Shown here: one piece after another, positions 34,801 to 46,800 of the stretch
Layout: the number at the start of each line of letters is the position of its first letter
How positions within the stretch are numbered: the first letter of the stretch is position 1
From: Coix lacryma-jobi var. lacryma-jobi
Lineage: Eukaryota > Streptophyta > Magnoliopsida > Poales > Poaceae
Direction of reading: 5' to 3'
Length of the DNA stretch: 64,000 bases
NCBI GenBank assembly: GCA_009763385.1
Contig: CM019829.1
Coordinates: forward strand, 35,443,705 to 35,507,704
The notes under the pieces: model-generated
Seen by the model: the letters and a program-made list of their open reading frames with translations, nothing else
The model's database searches: none
What the model was told of the DNA's origin: nothing
Position numbers and translations under genes: made by a program

Positions 34801-37800
34801 AGTGCTTCTCGCTCTCTCACCTTACATGGTCGTGCGCTCGTGGGGTCTCCTCTATGGCTCGTCCAGCGTCGGCGCGCTCCTCCAACGTTCTCGACAATGA
34901 GGTTGGTGAACACGGTCAGGCCGCGCATCTTGCGGGCGATGAGCTTAGTCTGGAGGGCGCTAGCTCCACGACCGAGGGTCACCACCACCGGAGCACGACC
35001 ATCGGCGGTGGGTTTGGTGGCAGGGCGCTGGCCTTGTCGTCCGCGATGATGGGTCATGTTGTAGTTCCTATCCACGATCTTGAACGGGGCGGGTGTCGGG
35101 GGCCACAGCTGGGACTACGACTGGGAGTCTGGGACCAGAACGGACTCGGTGGTCCTGTCGTGCTCGATGCCGACAGACCCGGTTCAAGATGTTCATCACT
35201 GCTCTGCACGGACACACTCCAGTACCATTAGACGGCGTCGATCGAACTAGGCCTCTCCAAGCATTTAAGCTAATAGTTGGCATCAGCATAAGTGTGCTAG
35301 CAACTCGTAGTTGTCCACGAAGTTTCAGAAAGAACAATTAGATTTGCTCATTTATACACAATATCGAGCTACGCATGAATGAACTAGTTGAACATCTAGA
35401 GTTCTACTATTCCTATATACGATATAACAGCAAGGACAAGAACAAGAAGCGCGATGGCACAGAGCTAACCTTGTCGCAGCAGCACAAGCAACTGGTGATC
35501 GAAGGAACGACAGGGAAGTTGAGGCAAAGATGGGGAGAGCCAACAGGGTTAGAGCAGAAGACTGGCGCGGCGCAAGCAGGGGGTAATATCTGCCAGAGTG
35601 CCAGCGGGGGATAAGGTAGCAGCTGCTGCGTAGCCCGCTAGCACTGGTGTTGAGGAGGGGAAGAGGACGGGAGAATTTGGCGTGCACATGATGCGGCCCC
35701 GGCAGGCGCGCACACGCCCCATCCGGGCAGCGTGCCCACACACGCGAGGGTGACGACCACATACGGGTTCCCCAGACCGTTGCTCGTGTTGTCGTCACGG
35801 CCACGGCCATGGGGTCCTGAGGCGGGTAGCTCCGTGCTGGTTGCCGTACGCCTGCCCGTGCCACTCTAGCATAAGAGAGGGAAGAGAGTGTCTATTTTTC
35901 AAGGGAAAGAATAAAATTGAGGGGTTAAATGAAAAATACATTCCACTCTAGCATGCACTTCAGCAAAAACTATCCACATGGCTAGCATGGGCCTGCGCTG
36001 TACCACTTAACAAGTTTAGGGGCTCAGAAATGCATGTTCAGAGTTTATGGGCCTATGTGACACACACAAGTTTGAGGGCCTCTGGTGCATTAAACTCTAC
36101 ATATATATACGGGCGATATCTTGTGGTTTATAGAAACAGGACTAAACGAGATCTCATATCTCTCTAACCAACTATAGGGCCGCCGGCTATACCAGGCACA
36201 GGCCCATACCATATAAACACACAAGTCATACATGTACATTCTAACAGGCTTCTCCAGCTTAAGCACAGAAATAGGAGTGGTTTTGTTTTAGTTTACTGAG
36301 GTGTGAGTGTGGGTCTGGGATTTTCTCTCCTTGTTGTAGGAGTAGACTCTTGTCTCTCCAAATTTTTATTTTTTCTTAATGAAATGAGAAGCAGCTCTGC
36401 TGTGTTGTTCGAGAAAGAAGAAAAAATTAGAATAAAGGGGAGGGTTGATGGGGGTGGGGTGGAGAAACCCCATACAACCTCGTATTCATTTGAATAAGTA
36501 AATGTTACTCAACAAACCATGACTCATGCTACCAGGCAAGTATACAGCAGAAATTGTGTCCTCTTCACCAAATGATTATGCACCTCAACCAACTTGAATG
36601 AGCAAACCGTATTTATTATTACAAATAAAATTGTGCTATCATCCCTGCAATCTCTTGGGAGCTTATCTCAGTGCTATCACGCAAAGGTTTTAAATTGGAA
36701 AACTCACCAACAATCAAAGATTGATAGGGCTAGGAGGCGCATCATGCCAGTGACACATGGTATGGTATTTTACAACTTGGCAATCATTTCAATGGCACTT
36801 AACGATTTTCTGTAAGAGTTGGATGTCAAAATCAAATGCAAAACATAAAATCTTAAGAAGTGACATGCCTTTCCTTTGAAGATAAATACCACATATAGAA
36901 ACAGAGACAGAGAAAAGCTTTACAATACAGTACTTGTAGCCTAGTCTTCACAACCCATAGTGGATTGTTGCAGTAGCAGTTGCAATTCCAGCACATGAAG
37001 CAGCGAGAACATTTGCTTGGACAGATAGATCACCATTATTACTATCTGCATAATGAAAAGGTACTGTTAAAAGTATATAAGAGTTTGTGCAGTGATTCTG
37101 CATTACAAAAAAGAACTGTTTATATTGGCAACAGTAGATAAAACATGAGCATGAACCATTTATACTGGCAACAGTAGATAAAACATAGAGAGCTAGAGAG
37201 GCTGGCTAATGGCAAGAATTTTCTTTGGGAATGGTCAAACTCAAGTGTTCAGGAAAGCTGCTCATAGGGATGAATACAGATTTGTTTCTCGTCCAGAATG
37301 TAGAGGGGGGAGTTTTACGTCAGCATAACTATCAAACAAACAACTGATGATTTTCTGCTTATGTGAAGGGCACCCTCAACATTGGTCTACACCTCGGCAT
37401 TTGTGGTGTGTCCTCCACTAACTGGGCCGACTGCACAAATCCCGACGTTCTACCTCCGGCTATTCAATCTTCATCGGTGACAACTTGGTTTCATGGTCTT
37501 CAAAGTGGCAAACAGTGTATCCCATTCCAGTGCAGAGGCGCAGAGTATTGGGCTGTTGTACATGCAGTTGCTGAGTATTGCTGGCCGACAGTTGCTTTAG
37601 GAGCTTCATATCTTGGTTCCTTGGACGACCATTGATCATTGTGACAATGCCAGTGCCATCTAAGTGACAGCCAATCCCGCTCACCATCCTCGACTAAAGC
37701 ACATCGAGATTGACATCCACTTTCATCCGCAAGAAGGTTGCTTTGGGGCAGGTTTGTGTCCTCCATGTCCCCTCCGCACATCAGTTCGCAGACATCATGA

Positions 37801-40800
37801 CTTTAACTGCCTGTTCAGTCTCTAAGTCCAGTTCCCTACCGATGTGACTGCAGGCGGGTATTAGAGATATATATAGTTACCACATGTATATCATGTGGCT
37901 TGCACTCCAAGTTGTACCATTACTGTATATATGAAAGCCACCCCCCATAATGGGTGTGAGGTGTTCCCTAAGAGCATTTCCAGCATTAGGAGAAAAATCA
38001 AAACCAAAAACTAGTTATTGGAGGAGAAAAAAAAAAAAGTGTTTTAGGATTTTGATGGTCACCTCTCCGCAAAATGAGGAAAATCTCATCCCCAATAAGA
38101 AAATCAGTGGTTTGAGAGGGAGAGGAGAGGTGGCCTCCCCTCTATTTGAGAGGTGAGAGGCTATGATTTGAGGGACCGAGAAATTTGTTTTCTCATTGGG
38201 GTTGGGTTCAGGGGCTACTCTATAGCTGGCTACAAAATAATTTATTTTTGTAGCCACTTTGAGTTACGATAATTATTATGCTGATTTACCAGATTGTAGT
38301 AACTCGTTACTATGTGATTTACTACAACATTATGGTAATTATCCTCATGTGTTATAGTAACACAACTATCGTAAATATGTATACACATTATCGTAAATTA
38401 GTATATAAAATTATCGTAAATAGAAGTGGCTATAGAATAAATTATTTTGTAGCTAGCTACAAAGTATACTTTCCCTATATATATATATAACCATTACCAG
38501 AAAGGCAACTCCGCCCTGCTCAGTTCCATTTAATGGAGGACGAGTAGGAGGCAATGAAACTCAAACTACAATAGAAGAGCAGGACATGGACGTGGCAAGC
38601 GCTGGCTGGTAGCCGTGCTGAGCGACAGCGTGGCTGGCGCTGCACGTGGCTGGCGCTGGTGGCGGACGCACTGTGGTGGTGTCCCTGTGAAGGTCCGTGA
38701 AGGAGATGGCGGACACACCGCTCGGGTCCGTGAAGGAGATTGTGGGGCTCATGGCGGAGGCCTCGTCCAAGCCCATGTCGTTGCCAACCTCCCAAAACGC
38801 GTTGGCCCACGTGCTCGCCTTCTGCCACTACCGCGTGCTGCCCCGAGTCACGGACACGGCGACTTCACCACCACACCTCGTCGAGCACCTTCTCCACCAC
38901 CGGCGCCGACCACCGCTTGTCTGGGACCTCCGCCTGGGAGCAAATCGACGAAGCGGGTGAGGGCTGCCTTCAGACGAACGAAGCGCATCCGTGCCGTTGG
39001 CGGTGGAGGGGAGCAGGGTCGTCGCCAATCGCCACTGGATGGGAGCAGGGTCATCCGCCGGTGGAGAGGAGCAGGTCCGACAGCATGGCCATGACCATTG
39101 GTTCTGTTGCGGGCGAGGGCGAGGACTCAGGAGGTGAGAAGAATGGGGACAAAGCTAAGCCAAGCCTAGCTCCCCAAAATGACCGGAGCCTGCGTTTTTC
39201 TGGGGCTGGCTAGAGGGTGGTGGTTGGCTTCCTGGACCCTGGCTTAAGACTCCAAACAGGCAACCAAACAAGACGAAGGTGGCTTCTGTTGGAGTATGAG
39301 TATATGGCCCATGTGGCAAGGCCCATGAGGCCCATGTATGGAACCTATATTGCTACCCTGTTAGGGTTATGCTGAATCAATAGAGAGTAATTCAACATGG
39401 TATCAAGCTAGGGTTTCCTCACCTCCCTCCCTCCCTCCCTGCAGCAGCCGCCGCCTCCACTGGCGCCGCCGGCGCTGCTGCCGCCGGCCATGGCCGACAG
39501 CCCCCTCCTCCCACCTCTCCCTCCTCCTCCCCTCCCTTCCCTGCTCCTGGGCGCACGTCGCGTCTCGCGTCCGGCGCGCTGCACAGCGGCGCTGCCATGG
39601 TCACAGCCGCAGGCGCGGGAGCTGCTGTGGCAGGTGTCGCGGACGCCGCCAGCGCGGGCGCCGCCGCCGCGGCCACGAGCGCGCCTGGCGCTGGCACAGG
39701 CACGGGCGTCGGCGCCGGCTGGGCGTCCTTCCCGGCGTTGCGCGAGCGGGCGCGGCCACTCGCGGCGGCCTGAGCGGCGCGGGAGCAGGGCGGCCGTCGG
39801 CGCGGACACAGGCGCCGGCCTGAGCGCGGGAGCCTTTCCCGGCCTCCTCCCTCGCGCTCCTGCTATCGTCTCCGGAGCGCGCTCGCGGCTGGGCGGGCTG
39901 CAGCCGCCGGCGCCTCTCCTCCGCCTCTGCCCGGCGCATCTCTTCCAGCAGCCACCGGCGCCTCCCTTCCAGCAACCGCCATGGCCGTCGGCCGGCCGCC
40001 GCCGTCGCCTCCCTCTCTTACTCCTCCTGGGCCGCCGTCCTTCCCGGTGCCGCCCTGACCGCAGCTGAGCATGCCACCGCCGCTGCTGCCGTCGCTGCGA
40101 GCGAGCCCGGCGCCCTGGGCGGGGCACGGGGGTTCCCGCCACGCGCGTGCGGGCTCCAGCCCTCCCCCAGCCGCCACCTGCCGCCGCCGCCCTTCTTCCG
40201 GCGCGGGCACGGCGGCTCCAGCCCTCAGCGCGGGGGCGCGGCCTGCAGCCCCGGCGCGGGTTCCAGCGCGGGCGCGGCCTGCAGCCCCAGCGCGGGTTCC
40301 CCAGCACGGGCGCGGCCTGCAGCCCTCCAGCACCCAGCGCGGCCTGCAGCCCGGCGCGGGATTTCCTGGCGCAGGCGCGGCCTGCAGCCCCGGTGCGGGC
40401 TTCCCCAGCGCCTACAGCTCCGCGCGGGCGCGATCCCGAGATGGGCCCATCCTTCCATGACCGTCGCGGATACCAAACCCGTGGTCCCAGGCTTCGGCGG
40501 TGCGCATCGCCCGTCGACGGTCACTGGAGCTCCTCCTGGGTTTCACATCGCATCCCCATGGCCTAGTCCTCCTGGTGCCTCGCCCGGGCCTGTCGGTTGG
40601 GACCCGATGGCCTTGGCCTACTCTTTCAGCACCATGCCCTCGACACCGCCTGTCGGTTCCCGCCTGGGTCGCCGACTCGGGTGCCACCTACCACACTACT
40701 CCCGACCGTCGTATACTCTCTCCGTGTACTCACCCTCTTCCGCTCACCTTCGTCCTGGCTCGTGTCTTCCAGTCACATCCGTGGGTGCCGCCGGCGCCCA

Positions 40801-43800
40801 TGGCTCCTTTCGCCTTCCTGATGTTCTTGTCGCACCCGGTATGGTTCACAACCTCCTCTCTATTCGGCGCTTCACGGCTGACAACTCCTGTTCGGTTGAG
40901 TTTGACCCCTCTGGCCTCACCGTGTGGGATTCGGCCTCCCGGCGTCCTCTTCTCCGTTGTGACAGCGCAGGGCCTCTCTACACCCTTCGTTTCCCCAGTT
41001 CCGCTACTTCTCCTCCGGCATCTGCCTTTACCACCAACCTCCACCACTTGGCACCGACGTCTCGGCCATCCTGGTCGTGATGCTCTGACGCAGCTCAGCC
41101 ATAGTTCCGACATTCGGTGTCCCCGGACTCACGATGAGCACTTGTGTCATGCGTGCCAGTTGGGCCGTCATGTTCGGCTTCCTTTCCCTACCTCCTCCTC
41201 ACATGCGGCTCGCATCTTTGATCTAATCCATTGCAACTTGTGGACATCTCCTGTACTTAGCATGTCTGGCTATAAGTACTACTTGGTGGTGGTCGATGAT
41301 TTCTCCCACTACTCTTGACCTTTCCCTTGCGTGCCAAGTCGGATGCTTTTCCCACTCTTCTCCACTTTTTCGCTTGGGTGTCCACTCAGTTCGGCCTCAC
41401 CATCAAGGTCGTCCAGTGCGACAATGGCCGTGAGTTCGATAACTCAACCTCACGTGCCTTCTCTTCTCTCACGGTGTCCAGCTGCGCATGTCTTGTCCGT
41501 ATACCTCCTCTCAGAACGGCAAGGCCGAGCGCATGATCCGCACCACAATGACACCATGCGCACCATTCTGCTTTAGGCATCCCTACCCGCTCGCTTCTGG
41601 GCCGAGAGTCTGCACACCTCCACCTATCTCCTTAACCGTCTTCCTTCCGCTGCTTGCCCAGCTCCTACACCTCACCACGCTCTGTTCGGTACCCCTCCTC
41701 GGTACGACCACCTTCGAGTCTTTGGTTGTGCGTGTTACCCTAACACCGCCGCCACTGCTCCCCATAAGCTGGCCCCCCGGTCCACTCTCTGTGTCTTCCT
41801 CGGGTACTCCCCGGATCACAAGGGGTACCGGTGCTTTGACCTTACCTCCCGTCGGGTTCTCATCTCTCGCCATGTGGTGTTTGATGAGTCTGTCTTCCCC
41901 TACTCCGCTACCAACACCCCCACTTCCACCCCGGATCTTGACGTCTCCTCGTTGTTTCCCACTGACACGGTGGTCGAGCCACCTTTCGGTTCTCTCCTGC
42001 AGGGTACTGCTGCACCGTGCCCGTCGCCGGAGCCGTGCCCCAGCTCGCCGCCGCCCACGACCACCTCGGCCCTGCTCCTTGCCCGGGCCTGGAGGGGTCC
42101 TCGGCCCCCGTCGCTGTTCCTGACGCGGGGTCCCGAGCCGGTTGCTCATGCGCCACCTGGCCGCTTTGCTCAGCCGGTGTTGGTCTACCATCGCCGCGGG
42201 ACGGCCCCCGTCGCCGCTCCGGGTGCGGTTCCCGGGCCGTCGACTCCAGCACCACCGGCACGCTTCGCCGAGCCGGCGCTCGTCTACCAGCGCCGTGGCG
42301 CGGCCACCGGCACTGCGCCTGACGCGGGTCCCGGGCCGTCGACTACAGCACCACCGGCACGCTACGCCCAGCCGGCGCTTGTCTACCAGCGCCGTGCACG
42401 GATGGCGCCGCCGCCGCCACGGTGACTCCTTCGCCGGGGCCGTCGCCCTCCCCCGTAGCCTCCTCTCCGCCAGCGACACCGACACCACCGCCTCGGCCAC
42501 CCGCTGCCCGTGTCACGACGCCGGTGTACCACCCGCCACTCCTTCACCGACACCCGCGGCATGTTCACCCTATGGTGACGCGGCACGCGGCTGGTACCCT
42601 GCAGCCCCGGGCCCTTGCGGCGGTGCCGGGGACTCGCAGGTCTCTCCAGTACCTTCTTCCGTCCGTGAGGCCTTGTTGGATCCTCACTGGCGCCGTGCGA
42701 TGGAGGAGGAGTACGCAGCGCTCCTCGCCAACCAGACGTGGGAGCTGGTGCCCCGTCCCTCGGGTGCCAACGTTGTCACTGGCAAGTGGATCTGGACACA
42801 CAAGCGTCGGGCTGATGGCACTTTGGAGCAGTACAAGGCTCGCTGGGTTCTTCGGGGTTTCACTCAGCGTCCTGGAGTTGACTATGATGAGACGTTCAGC
42901 CCAGTGGTGAAGCCGGCCACCATCCGCACAGTGCTCTCTCTGGCTCTCACTCGCTCCTGGCCTGTGCATCAGTTGGATGTGAAGAATGCCTTTCTGCATG
43001 GTCTTCTCACAAAGACAGTGTACTGCAGTCAGCCGGCCGGGTTTGTTGACTCCTCTCGTCCTGACATGGTGTGCCGGCTCAACAGGTCTCTCTATGGCCT
43101 CAAGCAGGCTCCTCGGGCGTGGAATCATCGGTTTGCCACTTTTCTCCGGACACTAGGTTTTGTGGAGGCCAAGTCAGACACCTCTCTGTATATCTATCAC
43201 CGTGGAGCTGAGACTGCGTATCTGCTGCTCTATGTGGATGACATTGTCCTCACGGCTTCCAGTGAGTCACTCCTTCGCCAGATTATCAGCTCTCTTCAGC
43301 AGGAGTTTGCTATGAAGGATCTGGGTGTGCTCCACCACTTCCTTGGGGTTACAGTTGAGCCTCATCCTGCCGGGGTCCTTCTTCACCAGAGGCAGTACAC
43401 TCGGGATATCTTGGAGCGCGCTGGGATGACTGATTGCAACCCCTGTGCCACTCCGGTTGACACACAGGGCAAGCTGTCTGAGTCTGAGGGCCCTCCAGTG
43501 GCCGATCCTACTGCATACCGGAGTCTTGCTGGTGCGCTTCAGTACCTCACCTTCACCAGGCCGGACATCACCTATGCTGTTCAACAGATCTGTCTCCACA
43601 TGCATGATCCCCGGGAGCCACACCTTACCGCTCTAAGCGTCTCCTCCGCTACCTCCGCGGGACTGCTGACTACGGCCTCCTCCTCCACCGGCGGTCGTCC
43701 TCTACCGAGATGATTGTGTACACCGATGCTGACTGGGCTGGCTGTCCGGACACTCGTCACTCCACCTCCGGCTACGCTGTCTTCTTGGGCGGCAACCTGG

Positions 43801-46800
43801 TGTCCTGGTCGTCCAAGCGCCAGCACGTGGCCTCCCGCTCCAGCGCCGAGGCCGTACCGCGCCGTCGCCAACGGCGTGGCTGAGGCTTCCTGGCTCCGGC
43901 AGCTTCTTGCCGAGCTCCAGAGTCCCCTTCGCCGGACCACGCTGGTCTACTGCGACAACGTCAACGCCGTGTACCTCTCCACCAACCCTGTTCAGCACCA
44001 GCGGACCAAGCATGTGGAGATCGACCTACACTTTGTCCGTGACCGAGTTGCCATCAGCGAGGTGCGCGTCCTTCATGTTCCGACCACCTCCCAGTTCGCC
44101 GACATCTTCACCAAGGGCCTCCCGTCCTCGAGCTTCGTCGAGTTTCGCTCCAGCCTCAACATCACCAGTGGCTAGTTGCGTCTGTGGGGGGACTCATGTG
44201 TGTGTTTGTTTTTCATGTCCAGTCTGTAACTCCGCTGCGCCGGTAGTTAAGACTGCGGGGGAGTGTTGGAGTATGAGTATATGGCCCATGTGGCAAGGCC
44301 CATGAGGCCCATGTATGGAACCTATATTGCTACCCTTGTTAGGGTTATGCTGAATCAATAGAGAGTAATTCAACAGCTTCGTGGAGCCTGGTTAGGAGTT
44401 GGCCACCCAACTAAACACCCATAATGTATTGTCTAGTGTGTTCTTTGAAATGCTTGAGATGCTGAGTGACTGAAAATAAAATTCAAATATGGACAAAAGG
44501 ACAAAATTATTCAAGTGCATTCACACAATAAGGGTCCAATGTCTCTTCCAACTGCTTGGAAGCATTTCGAACATAAATGAAAATTGGCAAATCTAACAAT
44601 CTAATAAAGCAGAGTTGTATTTAACCTTTCGAATGAAGAACTCCCTTCATGTGATTGTAAACTGAAAAGGTTACCTGGAGACGCAAGCAAAAGTAGGATT
44701 ACCTGTTTAGGTATATATAGTATGTACCACATATAAATTTGAGAATTAACAAAAGAAATTCAATAATTGAAACGTATAGACAAATTCAACTACTATACGA
44801 TGAATTATTTTAGAAAAAAATAAGGAATACCTACACAGGCATCAGCTTTATGCACACAATCATAGGTTTGAAAATGGAATCAGGAACTAAGTAATCCAAA
44901 CTAGGCAACAGAGAGAATTCTACAAAGAAGAGAAAAGACCATCAAATTCCTTCCAGCTGCTTATGAAATACAAGGAAATGAGGCAATCTATGTTATATTT
45001 TGAAAATGAAAACTACGATTACTCCTACATTTCTATTCATAGGCGTGCATGCATTTTCAGTTTTTAAGCTTTGAACATCTTATTTTCATCTAACAAATAG
45101 CCTTACAAGGATGTAAATTTCAGTATACAAAAGTGGTATCATCAGGTTCAAAATTTAAAGTACTATGTAGGGTCATAATTTAAGATTTAACTGCTATAAA
45201 CATTATAATATTGGAGAAATTATGACCAATAGTCTAATTGGAAAACCATGCCAAGACAATGCATGCCTTATATTTAGATTTAGAGTATTCGAAGAAACAC
45301 TCCATACTTCTGCAGTTCTGCTCACTCCATAAGACATAGACATACTCATCCATGAAGTTGGGAGTCAAAATTTTCTTCTCTCAGAAGAAGAGTCATCTGT
45401 TCCCCTGAAAAAAATCATAGCTAAATGGGCTCTACCAGCTCATTCTACAAACGCACACAAACCACTACATAAACATACCCAACATAACTATCAACGGTAT
45501 CATTCTTTGCAGAATGGTGAGGCAATAAGCATGGGCAGCGATGCCATCTTCAACTCGCTGATCAGTCTTGCCACACAGATTATCTGGAAGTGGAAGAATG
45601 ATGTCGCCTTCAACTGTAGAGAAACACCGCACACCCTAATCAGGGGGGGGGGGACCTTCATTATATAGCTTAATAGGCTAGGGTTACAATATACAAGGCC
45701 AATGGGCCGCAGGCCCAATATGGGCTGTTATCATTACATTCTAACACCCTCCCTCAGTCTAAGCGGGAGTGTCACGAACACAAAGACTGGACCTAAAGTC
45801 AGTGAACAGCTGTACAGGTAACCCTTTGGTCATAATGTCCGCGAACTGATGAGACGATGGAACATGGAGCACCCGAACCTGTCCCAAGGCAACCTTCTCA
45901 CGGACGAAGTGAATATCTATCTCAATATGCTTCGTGCGACGATGGACTGGATTGGCGGTCATATAGACAGCACTGACGTTGTCACAGTAGACGATCGTCG
46001 CCGAAGAGATGGGTGCATGGAGCTCCTGAAGTAACTGACGAAGCCAACAAGTCTCAGCCACAGCGTGCGCAACAGCACGATACTCAGCCTCCGCACTCGA
46101 CGACGAGAGACCGTAGTCTGACGTTTAGAGGACCAAGAGACTAAGTTGTCGACGACGAGGAAGACACAGTAACCTGATGTGGAGCGCCAAGAGTCGGGAC
46201 AACCAGCCCAATCAGCATCGGAGTAGGCGGTCAAGCTGGTGGTACTGTCTATGCCGATGTGAAGCCCGGTGGACAGGGTGCCCTTGACGTACCGCAAGAC
46301 GCGCTTGAGCATTGCAAGATGAGGCTCGCGTGGCTGCTGAACTGCATAGGCGAGGTCCGGACGAGTCAGCGTGAGGTACTGTAGAGCACCGGTGAGGCTG
46401 CGGTACTGAGTGGCATCCGCCACTGGAGCGCCGGCTGAAGCAGAGAGCTTGGCATGAGTATCCACAGGAGTCGTTGTAGAGTGGCACTCAGCCATGCCGG
46501 CGCGCTGGAGAAGATCCAGCGCATACTGGCGCTGGGAGAGGAAGAGGTCGTCAGTAGAACGCGTGACAGAGATCCCGAGGAAGTGGTGAAGATCCCCAAG
46601 ATCTGTCATGGCGAACTCGGAGTGAAGAAGCTCGGTGAGGCGACGAAGAAGCGAAGTCGACGAAGCGGTCAGGATGATGTCGTCGACGTAGAGCAGCAAG
46701 TAGGCGATGTCGGCCCCCGCTTTGTAAACAAAGAGGGACGGGTCGGAGGTCGAAGCAGTGAAGCCGGACCGTGGACGAAGCCGGAGAACCGCTGGTGCCA

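Larger units (their letters stand above)
26230..36246 (-). mobile_element. Copia-F, old internally deleted Ty1/copia carrying two later insertions
   Basis: The minus-strand copia body is in two arms: gag at 33592-34500 and integrase tail/RT/RNase H at 26538-28340. The arms are separated by Copia-B (28346-33591). Protease and the integrase core are missing. Primer site TGGTATCACAGG just inside the 5' LTR (34534-36246), which is itself split by a MULE. The 3' LTR region (about 26230-26557) shares only short blocks with the 5' LTR (GTTTCTATAAACCA, CCTATATATGTA), so the element is old. The left outer boundary is uncertain. Confidence 0.7.
39287..44375 (+). mobile_element. Copia-C, young Ty1/copia element lacking a gag core
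   Basis: Target duplication GCTTC (39282-39286, 44376-44380). LTRs 39287-39397 and 44264-44375 differ only by one base in a T run. Primer site TGGTATCAAGC at 39398. Same family as Copia-A by RT and LTR. Protease to RNase H are present with few breaks, but the UBN2 gag core found in Copia-A is absent and replaced by GC-rich repeats. Antisense in carrier intron 4. Confidence 0.92.

Noticed and set aside
37960..38160. A second MITE starting GAGCATTTCCAGCATTAGG
   Set aside because: The left end looks like the GAGCATCTCCAACA family, but I could not find a matching inverted right end or target duplication.
39408..40566. Frames up to about 300 residues on both strands
   Set aside because: Produced by the GC-rich repeats of Copia-C. 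The residue pattern is only the repeat unit read in different frames.
45500..45718. A possible additional carrier exon just before Copia-D
   Set aside because: The translation ([15 protein letters not shown]) does not match any part of the carrier, and the nine exons already account for the full protein.
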